Shown one piece after another: positions 43,339 through 55,759 of a stretch of 64,000 nucleotides of DNA (its first letter is position 1; every line of letters starts with the position of its first letter). The notes beneath the pieces were generated by a model. The model was given only the letters and a program-made list of their open reading frames with translations. It ran no database searches and was not told where the DNA came from. Origin of the DNA: Cervus elaphus (lineage: Eukaryota > Chordata > Mammalia > Artiodactyla > Cervidae); the NCBI RefSeq assembly GCF_910594005.1, contig NC_057828.1, positions 11,482,235 through 11,546,234 of the forward strand, given 5' to 3'. Made by a program: the position numbers and the translations under genes.

Positions 43339-44603
43339 ATAAGGTATGGGGCATGGGAACAGGTCCTGCAGATGGCATCCCAGGCAGATGGGGCTGCCAG
43401 GAGGTGGCAGAGGCGGGGAGAGGGTCACTGCCTCCTCAAGGCCTGGGCCCGGCCAGTAGGGGCCACAGTGAGGGCTCTAGAGGTCAGCAGGACACAGCCC
43501 CTCACATGTCCCCTGGACCCCCAGAACAACCGCTGGTCTGAGGCTAGATGAACTGGAGCACTCTGGGGAGAAGACCGGGATCGACTCTTACCTCACTGTT
43601 CACCTTATGATCCCTGCTCCACTGACCTTGGCTGAATGTCCGCACTAATGGTCACTCACTGACAATTGCTTCCTTGGAGGAGGAGCCCATTGCAAATGGC
43701 TGAACAGGACTTGTTGCCTGGTGACAGGGTGCAGAGTAACAGCTCACAGGTAGGGCTGTGCTGAGGTCTGCTCTTGGCCGTGCTCTGTTAGAAGTCTCCT
43801 GGGAGAGTCTCCATTCACCCTGTCCTTTAGAGGTACTCCCAGACAGAAACTAGATGGCCACAGTTGTCAGCTTTGTGTGGTCTCTTTATATCTTGCAGTA
43901 CTGTCTTTATTGGGCTCAAAAATGTGATATATGAGTAGGAGCCATGGACATTTGAGCTACTTCCTTCACAAGCTACTTTTCCCTCAGCCCTGCTCAAGCC
44001 CTGTCTCCTTCATCCCCACTTCCATTTGATAAAGGAGCCCTGTCATATGTGCCTGACTTTGTGCCTTGGTAGGTCTGAAAATCTTGTCTCATGATGATAG
44101 CTCAAGATGCATGGTAACCCAGTGGCCCATGATTATTAAGTTTTAGTCTTTATAGAGACCCAGAAACCAGCCAAAAGCTATGTTCAAAAGCACACTCATT
44201 TTCCATACATGACGTCTGGACTTTGCTCCAAAACCCTAAGGGTGGGAGATGTGATTCACCTTTAGGGACCTGCCAGTGGCACTGAACAACCTCTCTGTCT
44301 GCCAGTAATGCTTCGAGCTCCGTCAGATCTGCTGACCTGTGTGACTTACGTGGCAGAGCGGTGTCAGCTGGTGCCCCTGGGCTCCCGGTCTGCTGCAGTC
44401 TTCCCTTTCTGACTGCTGCCTGTAGACATTAAGCTTCAGCTAGGTGTTGAATATTCTCTGGCTCTTAATGAATATTGCTTTTATATGTGAGTAGAAATAG
44501 GATGTTTAAATTATTTTGCATCTTATTATTATGTAGTTTTCTATTGCTTCCTCAAGCAGCTGCTGCTTTTTCACCCATAGTTTCCCACCATCTAATATTA
44601 ATG
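43339..44603. other. Unique, relatively GC-rich sequence
   Basis: More GC-rich than the rest of the window, but no CpG island, exon with clear splice sites or known repeat could be confirmed by eye. Frames at 43329-43551 overlap each other and show no family resemblance. Confidence 0.4.
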
Positions 44604-44814
44604 CCAGGCTTCCCTGGAGGGTCAGAGGTAAAGAAAACACTTGCTGATTCAGGAGATGTGGTTTGATCCCTGAGTCACAAAGATCCCCTGGAGGAGGAAA
44701 ATGGCAACCCACTCCAGTATTACTTCCTGGGGAATCCCATGGACAGAGGAGCCTGACAGGTACAGTCCATGGGGTTGCAAAGGAGTGGGACACGACAGCA
44801 ACTAAACAACAACA
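44604..44814 (+). mobile_element. Bov-tA SINE, sense
   Basis: CAGGCTTCCCTGGAGGGTCAG head, CAACCCACTCCAGTATTAC body, CAGCAACTAAACAACAAC tail. Confidence 0.88.
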
Positions 44815-45561
44815 GTATTAATGTCTGGAGTATAACAGGCCCTTTAAATAAATGCATTGAATTCATCTGAATTCAATACATGTTGCTGATAAAAATGTTT
44901 ATCTGCATACATATGTAACTTCTAAGATGCACATGTATACACACACACATATGCACATGTGCACACATCAATATACATAGAGTTCTGAAGAAAAAAACTC
45001 CAAGTAATAACCTCATCATTCATTACCTTGTAATGTAGATATATCTAATACTGTTTATTTGGGTCAAGACCTTGATGATTAAATATTTTAAAACTCATTT
45101 CATCTCACTAATTTTTGGTCTACATGTGCTTTAAAAAGTCTATAAATGTGCTTTATCTATACATGTGCTTTAAGAAGTTCTATTCTGTCTGATTCAGTGA
45201 ATCATACATGGATTTCATTTTCTCATTGAACTAAGGTCATTGCAAAACCACAAGGTTAGACATTATCAATTTCTCATGAACATATTTTAGATGATTAATA
45301 TAGTTAGTCTGAGTAATTATGGAGTTGATACATTCTCAGATTGGCCTAATTAGCCTTTGAACAGACTGATGGCTCAATTTAAGAGTTAATAAATTATCTG
45401 GCTGATCTCCACACACTTTTTATACTTGGTTCGATTAATACCTATGCTTTTGGCAAAGTAACTGGGCAAAGGGCTAAAACTTAGGCAAGCAACTTTCACT
45501 AATCTCATTGTTTTAATGGGTTTATATTACTCCTGAGTATCTGATTCCCTTGTTTACATAA
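44815..45561. other. Unique AT-rich sequence
   Basis: Nothing recognised apart from a broken CA-rich run at about 44938-44968. Confidence 0.5.
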
Positions 45562-45567
45562 TACACA

Positions 45568-45604
<37 letters not shown>
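45562..45604. repeat. (AC)n microsatellite
   Basis: An AC tract of about 43 bases interrupted once by AT. Confidence 0.92.
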
Positions 45605-45607
<3 letters not shown>

Positions 45608-45863
45608 CATGACTGAGCATGCAGCACCTCATGTAATATCTGAGAATTTTCTAGCTTATACCATCACCCTATCATTTTTTCCTAGTCTCATACACTTTCA
45701 TTGTACGCATATGCAATCAAGTATTCTGGGAAGACTCAGAGCAATTGCTATGCAGAGTTTTAGTGCTCTTTTTCTACATAGGTTCCTCTTATACTGAACT
45801 ATGCCTTGCAACTTACAACTACCTCAGTGCACCTAAAGTTCAATCTCTATATGCTTCTTGTCT

Positions 45864-46075
45864 GTGCTCAGTCACTTCAGCCATGTCTAACTCTTTGCAA
45901 CCCTATGGACTGTAGATAGCCAGGTTCCTCTGTCCATGTGGTTTTCCAGTTAAGAATACTAGAGTGGGTTGTGATGCCCTCTTCCAGTAGATCTTGCCGA
46001 CCCAGGGATTGAACCCACGCCTCTTGCATCTCCTGCACTGCACGTGGATTCGTTACCTATTTGCTTAGCTCAGTG
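45864..46075 (-). mobile_element. Bov-tA SINE, antisense, diverged
   Basis: TGTGCTCAGTCACTTCAGCC tail side, GATCTTGCCGACCCAGGGATTG body, degenerate head at the right. Confidence 0.82.
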
Positions 46076-46261
46076 ATATTGCTGAGCTCTACCTGGGATC
46101 TCTGTCTATGCACTGTAATGTGTCTCTAAGGCAATTTTATTTCTCACATTACTTATTTTTCCACTTTGGGTGATCATGGTCTTATGCTATCAATTATCTA
46201 CAGTCTATTTTTGTTTGGGGGTTTCCCCTTTCCTCTAATTGTTCATGGTTGAGGCTGCATG

Positions 46262-46324
46262 TTTAGTTGCTCAGTCATGTCCAACTCTTGCAACCATATA
46301 GATTGTAGCTTGCCAGGCTCCCAT
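46262..46324 (-). mobile_element. Bov-tA SINE, antisense, left part (split by solo LTR)
   Basis: TTAGTTGCTCAGTCATGTCC to GCCAGGCTCCCAT. It is interrupted at 46325 and continues at 47013. Confidence 0.85.
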
Positions 46325-47012
46325 TGAAAGGTTGTTGCTGAACGATAAGACGTCGGGATTCTTGGCCTCCGGAGGAGACGAATTCAATCTGGGGCCAGAG
46401 ACGAGGCTGGATCACTCAGAGCTTTTGTGTAATAAAGTTTTATTAAAGTATAAAGGAGGTAGAGAAAGCTTCTGACATAGGCATCAGAAGGGGGCAGAAA
46501 GAATACACCCCTTCTAGTCTTCAGCTGTATGTTATATAGTCACTCGAAGTCTGTTAATGAAAAGAAAGGAATGTCTTAAAATTTAAAATGGCACCAGATA
46601 ATTCATCCCGGGCCATAAATGATTGACTTGAATCTTGTAGAAGGGCAGATTACCAAACAAATAGTTTCATTTACATAGATTAGGGGAACAATATCTGAGT
46701 AAGTAGGTGGGGCCATTTGGTGGAACTTACAGAGTCTCGGGTAAATTAACATATCTTAAGACAAACATTTCCATAAGAATAAAAAATGTATTGGTTAACT
46801 CAAGGTTTGAGAATAGTTAGCTTCAGGTGAAACCAGGTGTCATGGCAACACAGCATTTTAAAAGAAACCTCCTTTCAAATCTGTATAGAAAAAAAAAAAA
46901 AATGCCGCTAGTTTGTTTCCTCCTGCCACTTAAGAGAGATAAAAATGTCTGGCACTTGCAGCCTATTTCCTCTGTTTGGAGACCCCTGGCCTTCCTGCCT
47001 GTTACCCTCTCA
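46325..47012 (-). mobile_element. Solo LTR of the provirus family, antisense, in a SINE
   Basis: This 688-bp LTR begins TGAAAGGTTG and ends CTCTCA on the plus strand, so its own start is intact TGAGAGGG. Antisense AATAAAG polyadenylation region is near 46430. CCAT at 46321-46324 and 47013-47016 is the 4-bp target duplication. In place of the (AT)n tract it has a short A run at about 46888-46902. Confidence 0.94.
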
Positions 47013-47090
47013 CCATGTCTATTGGATTCTCCAGAGAAGAATACTGGAGTGGGTTGCCATTTCCTTCTCTGGGGGATCTTCCCAACCCAG
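47013..47090 (-). mobile_element. Bov-tA SINE, antisense, right part
   Basis: CCATGTCTATTGGATTCTCC continues to GGGGGATCTTCCCAACCCAGG, where it ends without a tRNA-like head. Confidence 0.82.
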
Positions 47091-47353
47091 GAATGGTTGA
47101 GGATAAGTCTGGACATTTTACTTGATTATTGCCAGAAGCAGAAGTCTAGGTCATAAATTTTAATTAGTATATTAATGAAGAAGTCAATTCCCTCATTCTT
47201 CTCTCTTGTAGTTAAAATTAATAAGGAGTTCTGTGAACTTTATTATTAACATTTTTATTGTTAATCATGTGACTTGCTGATAGGTTTCAAATGCATGTCT
47301 CTGATTTGTTTAATATATTTGTATAAAAGTGGTTATTACATGCACATGAAATG
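47091..47353. other. Unique AT-rich sequence
   Basis: Nothing recognised. Confidence 0.5.
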
Positions 47354-48112
47354 CAGTTCAGTTCAGTTCCTCATTTGTGTCTGACTCTTTGCTACTCCAT
47401 GGACTGCAGCACGTGAGGCTTCCCTGTCCTTCACCAACTCCCTGAGCTTACTCAAACTCACAACCATCAAGTCGGTGATTCCATCCAACCATCTCATCCC
47501 CTGTCATCCCCTTCTCCTCCCACCTTCAATCTTTCCCAACATCTGGGTATGTTCCAATGAGTAAGTACTTCGCATCAGGTGGCCACAGTATTGGAGTTTC
47601 AGCTTCAGCATCAGTCCTCCCAATGAATATTCAGGGCTGATTTCCTTTAGGATTGACTGGTTGGAACTCCTTGCAGTCCAAGGGACTTTCAAGAGTTTTC
47701 TCCAGTATCACAGTTCAAAAACATCAATTCTTTAGCACTCAGCTTTCTTTATGGTCCAATTCTCACATGCACACATGACTACTGGAAAATCTATAGCTTT
47801 GACTAGATGGACCTTAGTTGGCAAAGTAATGTCTCTGCTTTATAATATGCTGTCTAGGTTGGTCATAACTTTTCTTCCAAGGAGCAAGTATCTTTTAATT
47901 TCATGGCAGTCACCTTCTGCAGTGATTTTGGAGCCCCCAAAAATACAGTCTCTCACTGTTTCCATTATTTCTGCATCTATCTGCCATGAAGTGAGGAACT
48001 AAATGCCATGATCTTAGTTTTTTGAATGTTGAGCTTTAAGCCAAGGTTTTCATTCTCCTCTTTCACTTTCATCAAGAGGCTCTTTAGCTTTTCACTTTCT
48101 GCCATAAGGCTA
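47354..48112 (-). mobile_element. BovB LINE 3' fragment, antisense
   Basis: CAGTTCAGTTCC tail at the left, antisense 3' coding region including minus-strand VPWTARSSNQSILKEISPEYSLGGLMLK near 47690-47610. Its 5' truncation point is near 48112, just after the CACTTTCTGCCATAAGG block. Confidence 0.9.
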
Positions 48113-48167
48113 AGGTACATAAAATACAGTTAATAAAATTAAAAAAAAAAATCCTAAAAGTCCTCGT

Positions 48168-49882
48168 ATCTGAACAATGAAAAGAAATAGAGAAAAAGAA
48201 TAGAATGGCAATGACTGGAGATCTCGTCAAGAAAATCAGAGATACAAAGGGAACATTTCATGCAAAGATGGGCACGATAAGGGACAGAAATGGTATGGAC
48301 CTAACAGAAGCAGAAGATATTAAGAAGAGATGGCAATAATACACAGAACTATACAGAAAAAATCTTAATAACCCAGATAACCACAATGGTAAGATCACTC
48401 ACCTAGAGCTAGATATTCTGGAGTGCAAAGTCAAGTGGGCCTTAGGAAGCATCACCACAAACAAAGCTAGTGGAGGTGATGGAATTCCAACTAAGCTTTT
48501 TCAAATCCTAAGAGATGATGCTGTTAAAGTGCTGCACTCAAAATAGTAGCAAATTTGGAAAACTCAGCAGTGGCCACAGGACTGGAAAAGGTCAATTTTC
48601 ATTCTAATCCCAAAGAAAGGCAGTTCTGTGTTCAAACTACCACATAATTGCACTCATTTCACATGCTAGCCAAGGAATGCTCAAAATTCTCTAAGTGAGG
48701 CTTCAACAGTACATGAACTGAGAGCTTCCATATGTTCAATCTGGATTTAGAAAAGACAGAGGAACTGGAGATCAAATTGCCAACATCTGTTGCATCATCA
48801 AAAAAGCAAGAGAATTCCAGGGAAATGCCTACTTCAGCTTTATTGACTACACTAAAGCCTTTGATTGTGTGGATCACAACAAACTGGAAAATTCTTCAAG
48901 AGATGGAATACCAGACCGCCTTACCTGACTCCTGAGGAAAGTGAATGCAGGTCAAGAAACAACATTTAGAGCCAGACATGGAACCATGGACAGGTTCCAA
49001 ATTGGGAAAGGAGTGCATCAAGGCTATATATTGTCACCTTGCTTATTTAACTTATATGCAGAGTACACCATGCAAAATGCCAAGCTGGATGAAACACAAG
49101 CTGGTTGCTGGGAGAAATATCAATAACCCCAGATATGCAGATGACACTATAGTTACAGCAGAAAGGTAGAAGAACTAAAGAGCCTCTTGATGAATGTGAA
49201 AGAGGAGAGTGAGAAAGTTGGCTTAAAGCTCAACATTCTAGAAACTAAGATCATGGTATCTGGTCCCATCACTTCATGGCAAATTGATGGGGAAACAGTG
49301 GGGAAACAGTGACAGACTTTATTTTCTTGGGCTCCAAAATCACTGCAGATGGTGACTGTAGCCATGAAATTAGAAGACACTTGCTCTTTGGAAGAAAAAC
49401 TATGACAAACCTAGACAGCATATCGAAAAGCAGAGACATTACCTTGCCGACAAAGTCCGTCTAGTCAAAGTTATTTTCCCAGTAGTCATGTACAGACGTG
49501 AGAGTCGGATCGTAAAGGTAGCTGAGCACCAAAGAACTGATGCTTTTGTACTGTGGTGTTGGAGATTACTCTTGAGAGTCCCTTGGACTGCAAGGAAATC
49601 AAGCAACTCTGAATATTCATTGCAAGGACTGATGCTGATGCTGAATGTTCAATAATTTGGTCACCTGATGTGAAGACCTGACTTATGAGAAAAGACTCTG
49701 ATGCTTGGAGATATTGAAGGCAAGAGAAGGGATGACAGAAAATGGCATGGTTGGATGACATTATCGATTCAATTGACATGAATTTGAGCAAACTCTGGGA
49801 GTTGGTGATGGACAGGGTAGCCTGGTGTGCTGCAGTACATAGGATCACAAAGAGTTAGACACGACTGAGCAGCTGAACAATA
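48168..49882 (+). mobile_element. BovB LINE, 5'-truncated 1.7 kb copy, sense
   Basis: Starts in the linker (GAAAAGAAATAGAGAAAAAG, then ACTGGAGATCTCGTCAAG). The RT region runs from 48420, with SFIDYTKAFDCVD-like sequence near 48835 and an intact RYADDT block near 49130, to the 3' end near 49880 (GACTGAGCAGCTGAACAA). Frameshifts and stops occur throughout (for example near 48545, 48925 and 49660). The copy at 47354-48112 lies in the opposite orientation 55 bases upstream. Confidence 0.92.
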
Positions 49883-51284
49883 AAAATTCCATATTTAATG
49901 TCCTTTTTGAATTTGCTTTATATTGTGAAAATCACTTAATTTTGATTCTTTTAATAGAAAATAAGTACACCATCAGCTGTTTGGAAAAATTACTCTGTTT
50001 ATTTTATGTTATATACAATTTTAATGAAGAAAGTAGTAAAAATGCTATGTAAGATATAAACTAAATTTAAATCTATGAACTCTGAAATTTGACTGCTTGA
50101 GTATGAATCCTTAATTTACCATTAACGTGGTCTGTGTCCTAGGAATGACTACTTATACTTTTCCTACTTTGTCTTCCTAATCTGAGACATAATAACATCT
50201 GGTTCATAGAATTTTTGTGAAGAATAAATTATGTGTGTGTGCATATTTAAAACAATTTGTACATCTAACAACTGTAAATACAATGATTATTCCTGTACAC
50301 AAAGGAAAATAAAAAAAGAAACACTATAGAATTAGATTTCAATACAAAAAATACACAAACAAGTAACTTTGTAAGTATAATTAATGCATTTTTATGGTAA
50401 AAATAAAATAACTGATAAGGCATAATAAATAGCACTTATGTTGATCAGAATATGAACCAAAATATTCTCATATAAGAAAAAATGTAATCAAGAAGAAGAA
50501 CAGAACTTCACTTGTGTTTTTTACAAAACTAGCTGGAGTATATTTTTCTGTAAGATTCCTGTGTCTATGCAGACATTATAAAAGATCAGGACTCACACCA
50601 GTCCACATGAAAGAAAGAGACACCAAGAGTCCTGATTGAGAAATAATGCAAGCCACAATAATTCTCTGAAAAGGAGTAAGGCACTTATCAAAAAGTTGAA
50701 GATTTTAAGACAAGAAATCTCATTTTCATAGAAAGAAACGTAAAAATTGGAGAACACTCATTCACACTTAAGAAACAAATGTTGTGGAACAAAATTAATA
50801 TAGTTAATCTTCCACCTTCAAATGGAACTTTTTTTTTTACATTCCATCTTCTGATATGTGTAAAAAGTACTTACTAAAACCTTTATTCCAGAACATCTAC
50901 ATGATGCAGAAAATATCCATTTTATGGGATGTTTTTAAACTTTTGCTTTCTGAAATATCATAGCCTAGCCAAAATAAAACAGGCTATTATTTATTGCTTG
51001 GTAAGGGAAATCTGCATTGCTGTCTTACCTAATTTCCCTATCAAAGCTAAAAGTTATTATTCAGGAAGCCATGACTGACATTAGTTTAGGATAATGAGAG
51101 TATGTAATTTGCTTTGTGTAGACCAACACAGTTGTAAGTAATGAAAATTTATGTTAATAGCAAAGTCAGTATAACTGACATTACAGACAAAGAGTAAAGA
51201 AATTTATGTACCATCAAGCTATCATTTTGATAAAGTAGGTTTTCCTACCAGAGACATTTAAACACCTTAGTAAAATAGTACACT
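49883..51284. other. Unique AT-rich sequence
   Basis: Nothing recognised over 1.4 kb. Confidence 0.5.
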
Positions 51285-51477
51285 GAAGTTCCCAGGTGGG
51301 TCAGTAGTAAAGAATCTGCCCCCCAGTGCAGGAGACTAGGGTTCCATCCCTGGGTCAGGAAGATCCCCTGGAGGAGGAAATGGCAACTTACTCCAATATT
51401 CTTGCTGGAAACTTCCATGGACAGAGGAGCCTGTTGGGTTGCAGTCACAAAGAATCAAACATGACTGAGCACGCGTT
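51285..51477 (+). mobile_element. Bov-tA SINE, sense
   Basis: GAAGTTCCCAGGTGGGTCAG head, GGGTTCCATCCCTGGGTCAGG B-box region, CATGACTGAGCACGCG tail. Confidence 0.87.
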
Positions 51478-52156
51478 CAAGCAGAATAGTACATAGAAGC
51501 AGCCACTATATATTCCAGTCCATTGCTAAATTATGTTTCTTTAAAATTGAATTATCTGATGGAATTAATCCAATTTCAGGGTACTATATTATGTAAGAAA
51601 TAATCAGGTTAAAAAATTATAACTCAGTTGTTAAGTTTGAATGTTACTTTTAACTGTTAATGTAGGAGATTTACATTTATGCTTAAATGCACAGTTTTAC
51701 AATGCATAATGTCAAAGAGCTGTATCAATTTACTTATAAATTTTTATTGTCTCAATAATGCATTCCAACTTGCTGTAAATGCCACAAGTCTCCTCCTTCT
51801 TTTTCTTAGTCATAGGTAAGGTATTTGACTAGGTAGTTCTTACTGTTAAGCAAACATTAGAATTCATGAATAGTTGAATACACTTATAACATAAACACTA
51901 ATGATCACTAAAAGCATAAGTAAAGTCTTCCCCAAGGATGTCAGTTTCTCATAGCATTTCAGTCTCCAGTAGTATCTGTATAGGCCAAAGTGAGAGGCAC
52001 CAGTTTTGTGGTTCCTATAAGGCATTTTGTAAATATGAATACATTTATTTTTATGTCACTTACTGTAACTTTCCCCAGGAAGAAAAAATAAATGAAATAT
52101 ATGGAATAGAAATAAGTCAAACTAAAAAATTAAGTTGCTGATATAATACACATACT
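51478..52156. other. Unique AT-rich sequence
   Basis: Nothing recognised. Confidence 0.5.
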
Positions 52157-52169
52157 AGTACATATGATT

Positions 52170-52441
52170 CGGAGAAGGCAATGACACCCCACTCCAGTAC
52201 TCTTGCCTAGAAAATCCCATGGAGGGAGGAGCCTGGTAGGCTGCAGTCCATGGGGCCGCTGAGAGTCGGACACGACTGAGCGACTTCACTTTCACTTTTC
52301 ACTTTCATGCATTGGAAAAGGAAATGGCAACCCACTCCAGTGTTCTTGCCTGGAGAATCCCAGGGACTGGGGAGCCTGGTGGGCTGCCGTCTATGGGGTC
52401 TCACAGAGTCGGACACGACTGGAGTGATTAGCAGCAGCAGC
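52170..52441 (+). mobile_element. Bov-A2 SINE (dimer), sense, with 13-bp duplication
   Basis: CGGAGAAGGCAATGACACCC start, two monomers joined by the CACTTTCACTTTTCACTTTC linker, (CAG)n tail. AGTACATATGATT at 52157-52169 is repeated exactly at 52442-52454. Confidence 0.95.
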
Positions 52442-52454
52442 AGTACATATGATT

Positions 52455-53516
52455 ATACAAATAATATTATTGAGACAGTTATCCACCAAACTAGAAAGCA
52501 TAAAACCTTCTAATTTAAATAATCAAATCAGCATAGATTAAAATGCTATTAATCCTACATAAAAAATTCTCAGTGGTTCCTCAGAATCATAAATTTGAAG
52601 GCAGTATGACATAGAATGACTTTGTATACAGTTTCAGTTGCCTATTATATTGTCAAGATGTATTGGACTTATTTCCATTATTTGAAAATTGCTATTTCTA
52701 TCTCATTCTGAAGCAACATTGAAACTCAGCCTAAACAACAAGGACAGTATAGCAAGTTATTTCAAGCTTTGTTGTTGCCTTTTGCTTTAAAATCAGAGCA
52801 ACTATAAATATGAAGAAAACTCAAAAAGACAGTTGGTTTCATATATGAGATAAATCTCTGAGAACAGGGAATTTTTCTATCACATGAATATTGCTCTTTC
52901 TAGGTTGGTGCCCTAATTTACTTGTTATGATTATGGGAACCTGAGGTTAACTTAATGTTTGAAGTCAGTATTTGACTTCTATCAGTAAATTAAAGGGGGG
53001 AAAATTAACTACTACTAAACATATCTCCCTGAATTGGGAAGATCCCTTAGAGTAGGAAATGTCAGCCTTTTGCTGAAAATGAACTCTCAATAAAAGTTAA
53101 AAACAAAACATTAAGAAATGTGATGCTGAAAATCCCAATAAATTTGAAAACTAAAAATTTATTTCTGATAAAATTAATCTTTAAAGAGCAACCTTTCAAA
53201 GTCTTGAAATAAGTCTGACAAGATGTTCAAAATTATACCTGAAAGCATAACTTACATTTAAAAGAGCAATAAACTATGAAACAAAATAAATTGAAGTTAA
53301 ATTATGCTAGAACAGACACCTAGATTCAATACTAATGATATTTTTGTAGTTCTTGAAATTATTGGTAAATGTTCATTTTCTAACTATGCTTCAATACTTA
53401 TATAAATATATTACATCAAAATTAACAAAATACTGTGAAAAGAAACTCTGAATAAGTTTTATTAATTATTTTATAGTTATTATTTACCACAAATGAAGTT
53501 TATTAAAAACATTCCA
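52455..53516. other. Unique AT-rich sequence
   Basis: Nothing recognised. Confidence 0.5.
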
Positions 53517-54262
53517 GGTTAGAAAAATTGAAAAAGACACATGTATCCCACTGTTTATTGCAGCACTATTTACAAGCTAGAACATGGAAGCAACCTAGAT
53601 GTCCATTGACAGATGAATGGATAAAGAAGCTGTGGTACATATATACAATGGAATATTGCTAAGCTAAGTCGCTTCAGTCATGTCCGACTCTGTGCGACCC
53701 CATGGACGGCAGCCCACCAGGTTCTGCTGTCCCTGGGATTCTCCAGGCAAGAACACTGGAGTGGGTTGCCATTTACTCCGCCATAAAAATGAACACATTG
53801 GAACCAATTCTAATGAGGTGGATGAACCTAGAGCCTATTCCACAGAGTGAAGTAAGTTAGAAAGAGAAAGATAAATATCATATACTAACACACATATATG
53901 GAATCTAGAAAGATGGTACTGATGACATTATTTGTAGGGCAGCAATAGAGACACAGACATAGAAGACAGACTTATGGACATGGGGGAAGGGATTGAGGGA
54001 GAGGATGGGATATATGGAAAGAGTAACAAGGAAACTTACATAACCATATGTAAAACAGCCAATGGGAATTTGCAGTATGACTCAGGGAACTCAAACAGGG
54101 GCTCTGTATCAACCTAGAGGGGTGGGCTGGGGAGGGAGATGGGAGGGAGGATTAAAAGGAGGGGACATATGTATACCTATAGATGATTCCTGTGATGTTT
54201 GGCAGAAACCAACAAGATTCTGTAAAGCAATTATCCTTCATTAAAAAATTAATTAATTAAAA
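53517..54262 (+). mobile_element. L1 3' end, sense, with nested SINE
   Basis: GGTTAGAAAAATTGAAAAAG, GCAGCACTATTTACAAGC, then GGAATATTGCT cut by a SINE at 53660. It resumes near 53775 (CTCCGCCATAAAAATGAACA) and ends in a 3' UTR of a different subtype from 37215-37798 (CTCAGGGAACTCAAACAGGG), with an AAAAATTAATTAATTAAAAA tail. Confidence 0.9.
53660..53774 (-). mobile_element. Bov-A monomer SINE, antisense, nested in L1
   Basis: AAGCTAAGTCGCTTCAGTC to GGAGTGGGTTGCCATTT, a single monomer inside L1 at the ATTACTC module. Confidence 0.88.
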
Positions 54263-54280
54263 AATGTATATACTGGGTTA

Positions 54281-54395
54281 GGGACTTCCCTGGATATCCA
54301 GTGGTTAGGTCTCTGAGCTTCCACTGAAGGGGCACAGATTTGATCTCTGGTTGGGTAACTAATATCCCACATGCCACTTGGCATGACCAAAAAGT
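54281..54395 (+). mobile_element. CHR-type SINE, sense
   Basis: GGGACTTCCCTGGATATCC head, GATTTGATCTCTGGTTGGG B-box region, CCACATGCCACTTGGCATG end. Confidence 0.83.
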
Positions 54396-54775
54396 TACAT
54401 ATATAAAGCTTGTGTTAAGGAACAAAAAGATTTATTAAATAAGTAAATAAGCATGTCAAGTTATTTCTCTATAAACTCTGGATATAAAAACTGGGAAAAA
54501 GAGATAAGGAAATAAAAAAAAAACATAAGAATAATATAACACATAAACATAAAACATTAAAATACCACTTTTGAAATAACTCAAAAGTAACATTAAAGTC
54601 AGGGGAAAAAATGTGCTTTAGCAAAAATAATGGGGATAAGTGGTACAGTAGGAATATCATGATAGAATTTATTTTTCCTAAATAATCTCTAAAATAAACA
54701 TAATTCCAATGAACTAGAGAGAAGTATAAAGGGGGAATCATTTGACCTACTATACATTTAAAATATAAAATAACA
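54396..54775. other. Unique AT-rich sequence
   Basis: Nothing recognised; a minus-strand frame at 54469-54741 is low-complexity hydrophobic. Confidence 0.45.
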
Positions 54776-54995
54776 CTGGCTTCCCTGGTGGCCCAGATGA
54801 TAAAGAATCTGCCTGCAGTGCAGAAGACCTGGGTTCTATCCCTGGGTTGGGGAGATCCCTGGACTAGGGCATAGCAACTCTCTCCAGTATTCTTGCCTGA
54901 GAAATCCCAAGGACAGGGGAGCCTGGTGGGCTACAGTCCCTGGGGTCGCAAAGAGTCAGACATGGCTGAGTGACTAAACACACACACACAAGAAA
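54776..54995 (+). mobile_element. Bov-tA SINE, sense, well preserved
   Basis: CTGGCTTCCCTGGTGGCCC head, CTGGGTTCTATCCCTGGGTTG B-box region, GACATGGCTGAGTGACTAAA tail plus a short (CA)n. Confidence 0.92.
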
Positions 54996-55310
54996 ATAAT
55001 TTATTTTTAAAAATTGACTTTAAATACTTTGACAAATATGCAATGTGCATAAATCACCAATGTCAGTCTCAAAGATACACATTAAACATGTACATGCAAA
55101 AAAAGTGAAAAGACCAATAGAATAATTGATTAAAAGCTTTGTGAAAACTAATCTGCAGAAGAATAACCAAAATAGAAAACAAATAAAATAATAATAATAA
55201 AATAATATCTCCAGCATTGATGATCAGGAATATTCAAATTAAAAGATTATATGATACCATTATATACATATAATACTGATATAGAATAGATTAAAATACT
55301 AATTTTTAAC
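54996..55310. other. Unique AT-rich sequence
   Basis: Nothing recognised; a short TAA repeat lies at about 55185-55205. Confidence 0.5.
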
Positions 55311-55690
55311 GTTGAGTGCCAAAGAATTGATGCTTTTGAACTGTGGTGTTGGAGAAGACTCTTGAGAGTCCCTTGGACTGCAAGGAGATCCAACCAGTCC
55401 ATCCTAAAGGAGATCAGTCCTGGATGTTGGAAGGACTGATGCTGAAGCTGAAACTCCAATATTTTGGCCACTTGATCTGAAGAGAGAATTTATTAGAAAA
55501 GACCCTGACGCTGGGAAAGATTGAAGGTAGAAGGAGAAGGGCACAACAGAGGATGAGATGTTTGGATGGCATCACTGACTCAATGGACATGAGTCTGAGC
55601 AAGCTCTGGGGGATGAAGGACAGGGAGGGCTGGTGTGCTGCAGTCCATGGGGTCACAAAGGGTCGGGCACGACTGAGCGACTGAACAACA
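55311..55690 (+). mobile_element. BovB LINE 3' fragment, sense
   Basis: GTTGAGTGCCAAAGAATTG (start of the FELWCWRRLLRVPW-coding block) through AGAGGATGAGATGTTTGG to CACGACTGAGCGACTGAAC. Confidence 0.92.
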
Positions 55691-55759
55691 AGAGCACTGA
55701 CACATCACACATCCACAGTATTGATGTAAAATAGTGTGAAATACTGCGTTTTTACAGAG

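Noticed and set aside
43186..43551. 121-codon frame as an exon
   Set aside because: Begins inside an antisense Bov-A2 and overlaps a second frame; no domain seen.
47354..49882. Head-to-head BovB pair as one twin-primed insertion
   Set aside because: The plus-strand copy extends to its own 3' end, so both halves contain the 3' region; they are separate insertions.
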